Shown: one piece after another, positions 14,115-14,180 of the stretch | How positions within the stretch are numbered: position 1 is the first letter of the stretch | How the letters are laid out: the number at the start of each line of letters is the position of its first letter | Assembly: GCA_030706665.1 (NCBI GenBank) | Contig: JAUZOB010000054.1 | Location: forward strand, 1 to 14,180 | Length of the DNA stretch: 14,180 nucleotides | Source: Bacteroidota bacterium | Lineage (GTDB): Bacteria > Bacteroidota > Bacteroidia > Bacteroidales > Prolixibacteraceae | Direction: 5' to 3' | The notes under the pieces: model-generated | The model's database searches: none | Told to the model about the DNA's origin: nothing | Seen by the model: the letters and a program-made list of their open reading frames with translations, nothing else | Program-made: the position numbers and the translations under genes

Positions 14115-14180
14115 ACAGAGATTATTAAGTGATAGTTTTTAATATTCCTTGTTTAATCTAACCATCTATTATAAAGACTA

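Overview
This window reads as a stretch of core chromosome from a Bacteroidota bacterium, most likely order Bacteroidales. The reasons are the LeuRS with Bacteroidales-type insertions, an RprX/RprY-like two-component pair, an RNase III N-terminus of Bacteroides type, the AT-rich composition, and promoter boxes that fit the phylum-specific TTG / TAnnTTTG pattern rather than the sigma-70 pattern. I see no insertion sequences, phage genes, CRISPR arrays, rRNA or tRNA genes. All ten protein genes look intact.

Layout: (1) 1-271 is a non-coding leader ending in a leuS promoter. (2) 272-5277 holds three plus-strand genes: leuS, a YitT-family membrane protein and a MepM-like M23 peptidase. A terminator-like hairpin separates leuS from yitT, and two hairpins follow the peptidase. 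(3) purN lies on the minus strand (5356-5916), converging with the peptidase and diverging from acpP. (4) 6100-8343 is the tightly packed acpP-fabF-rnc cluster, the usual Bacteroidales arrangement for acyl carrier protein, KAS II and RNase III. A very strong hairpin sits inside the first codons of rnc. (5) 8344-8690 is a 347-base intergenic region with unusual regulatory structure. It has a plus-strand promoter box touching the rprX start codon, a divergent minus-strand promoter followed by two terminator-like hairpins (a candidate small RNA of about 57-116 nt), and repeated TGTTAA motifs in 10-base phase. (6) 8691-11022 holds rprX-rprY, a histidine kinase and OmpR-type regulator one base apart. 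(7) lepA (11311-13098, minus) converges on rprY across a perfect 18-bp hairpin. (8) 13099-13367 is non-coding with a palindrome and a direct repeat. (9) gpmA (13368-14114, minus) ends the window.

The genes are mostly housekeeping: translation (leuS, lepA), fatty-acid synthesis (acpP, fabF), RNA processing (rnc), purine synthesis (purN), glycolysis (gpmA) and cell-wall turnover (M23 peptidase), plus one envelope-sensing regulatory pair. I found no new multi-gene system among the coding regions. The most interesting material is non-coding: the rnc-rprX control region with its possible divergent small RNA, and the hairpin embedded at the start of rnc.
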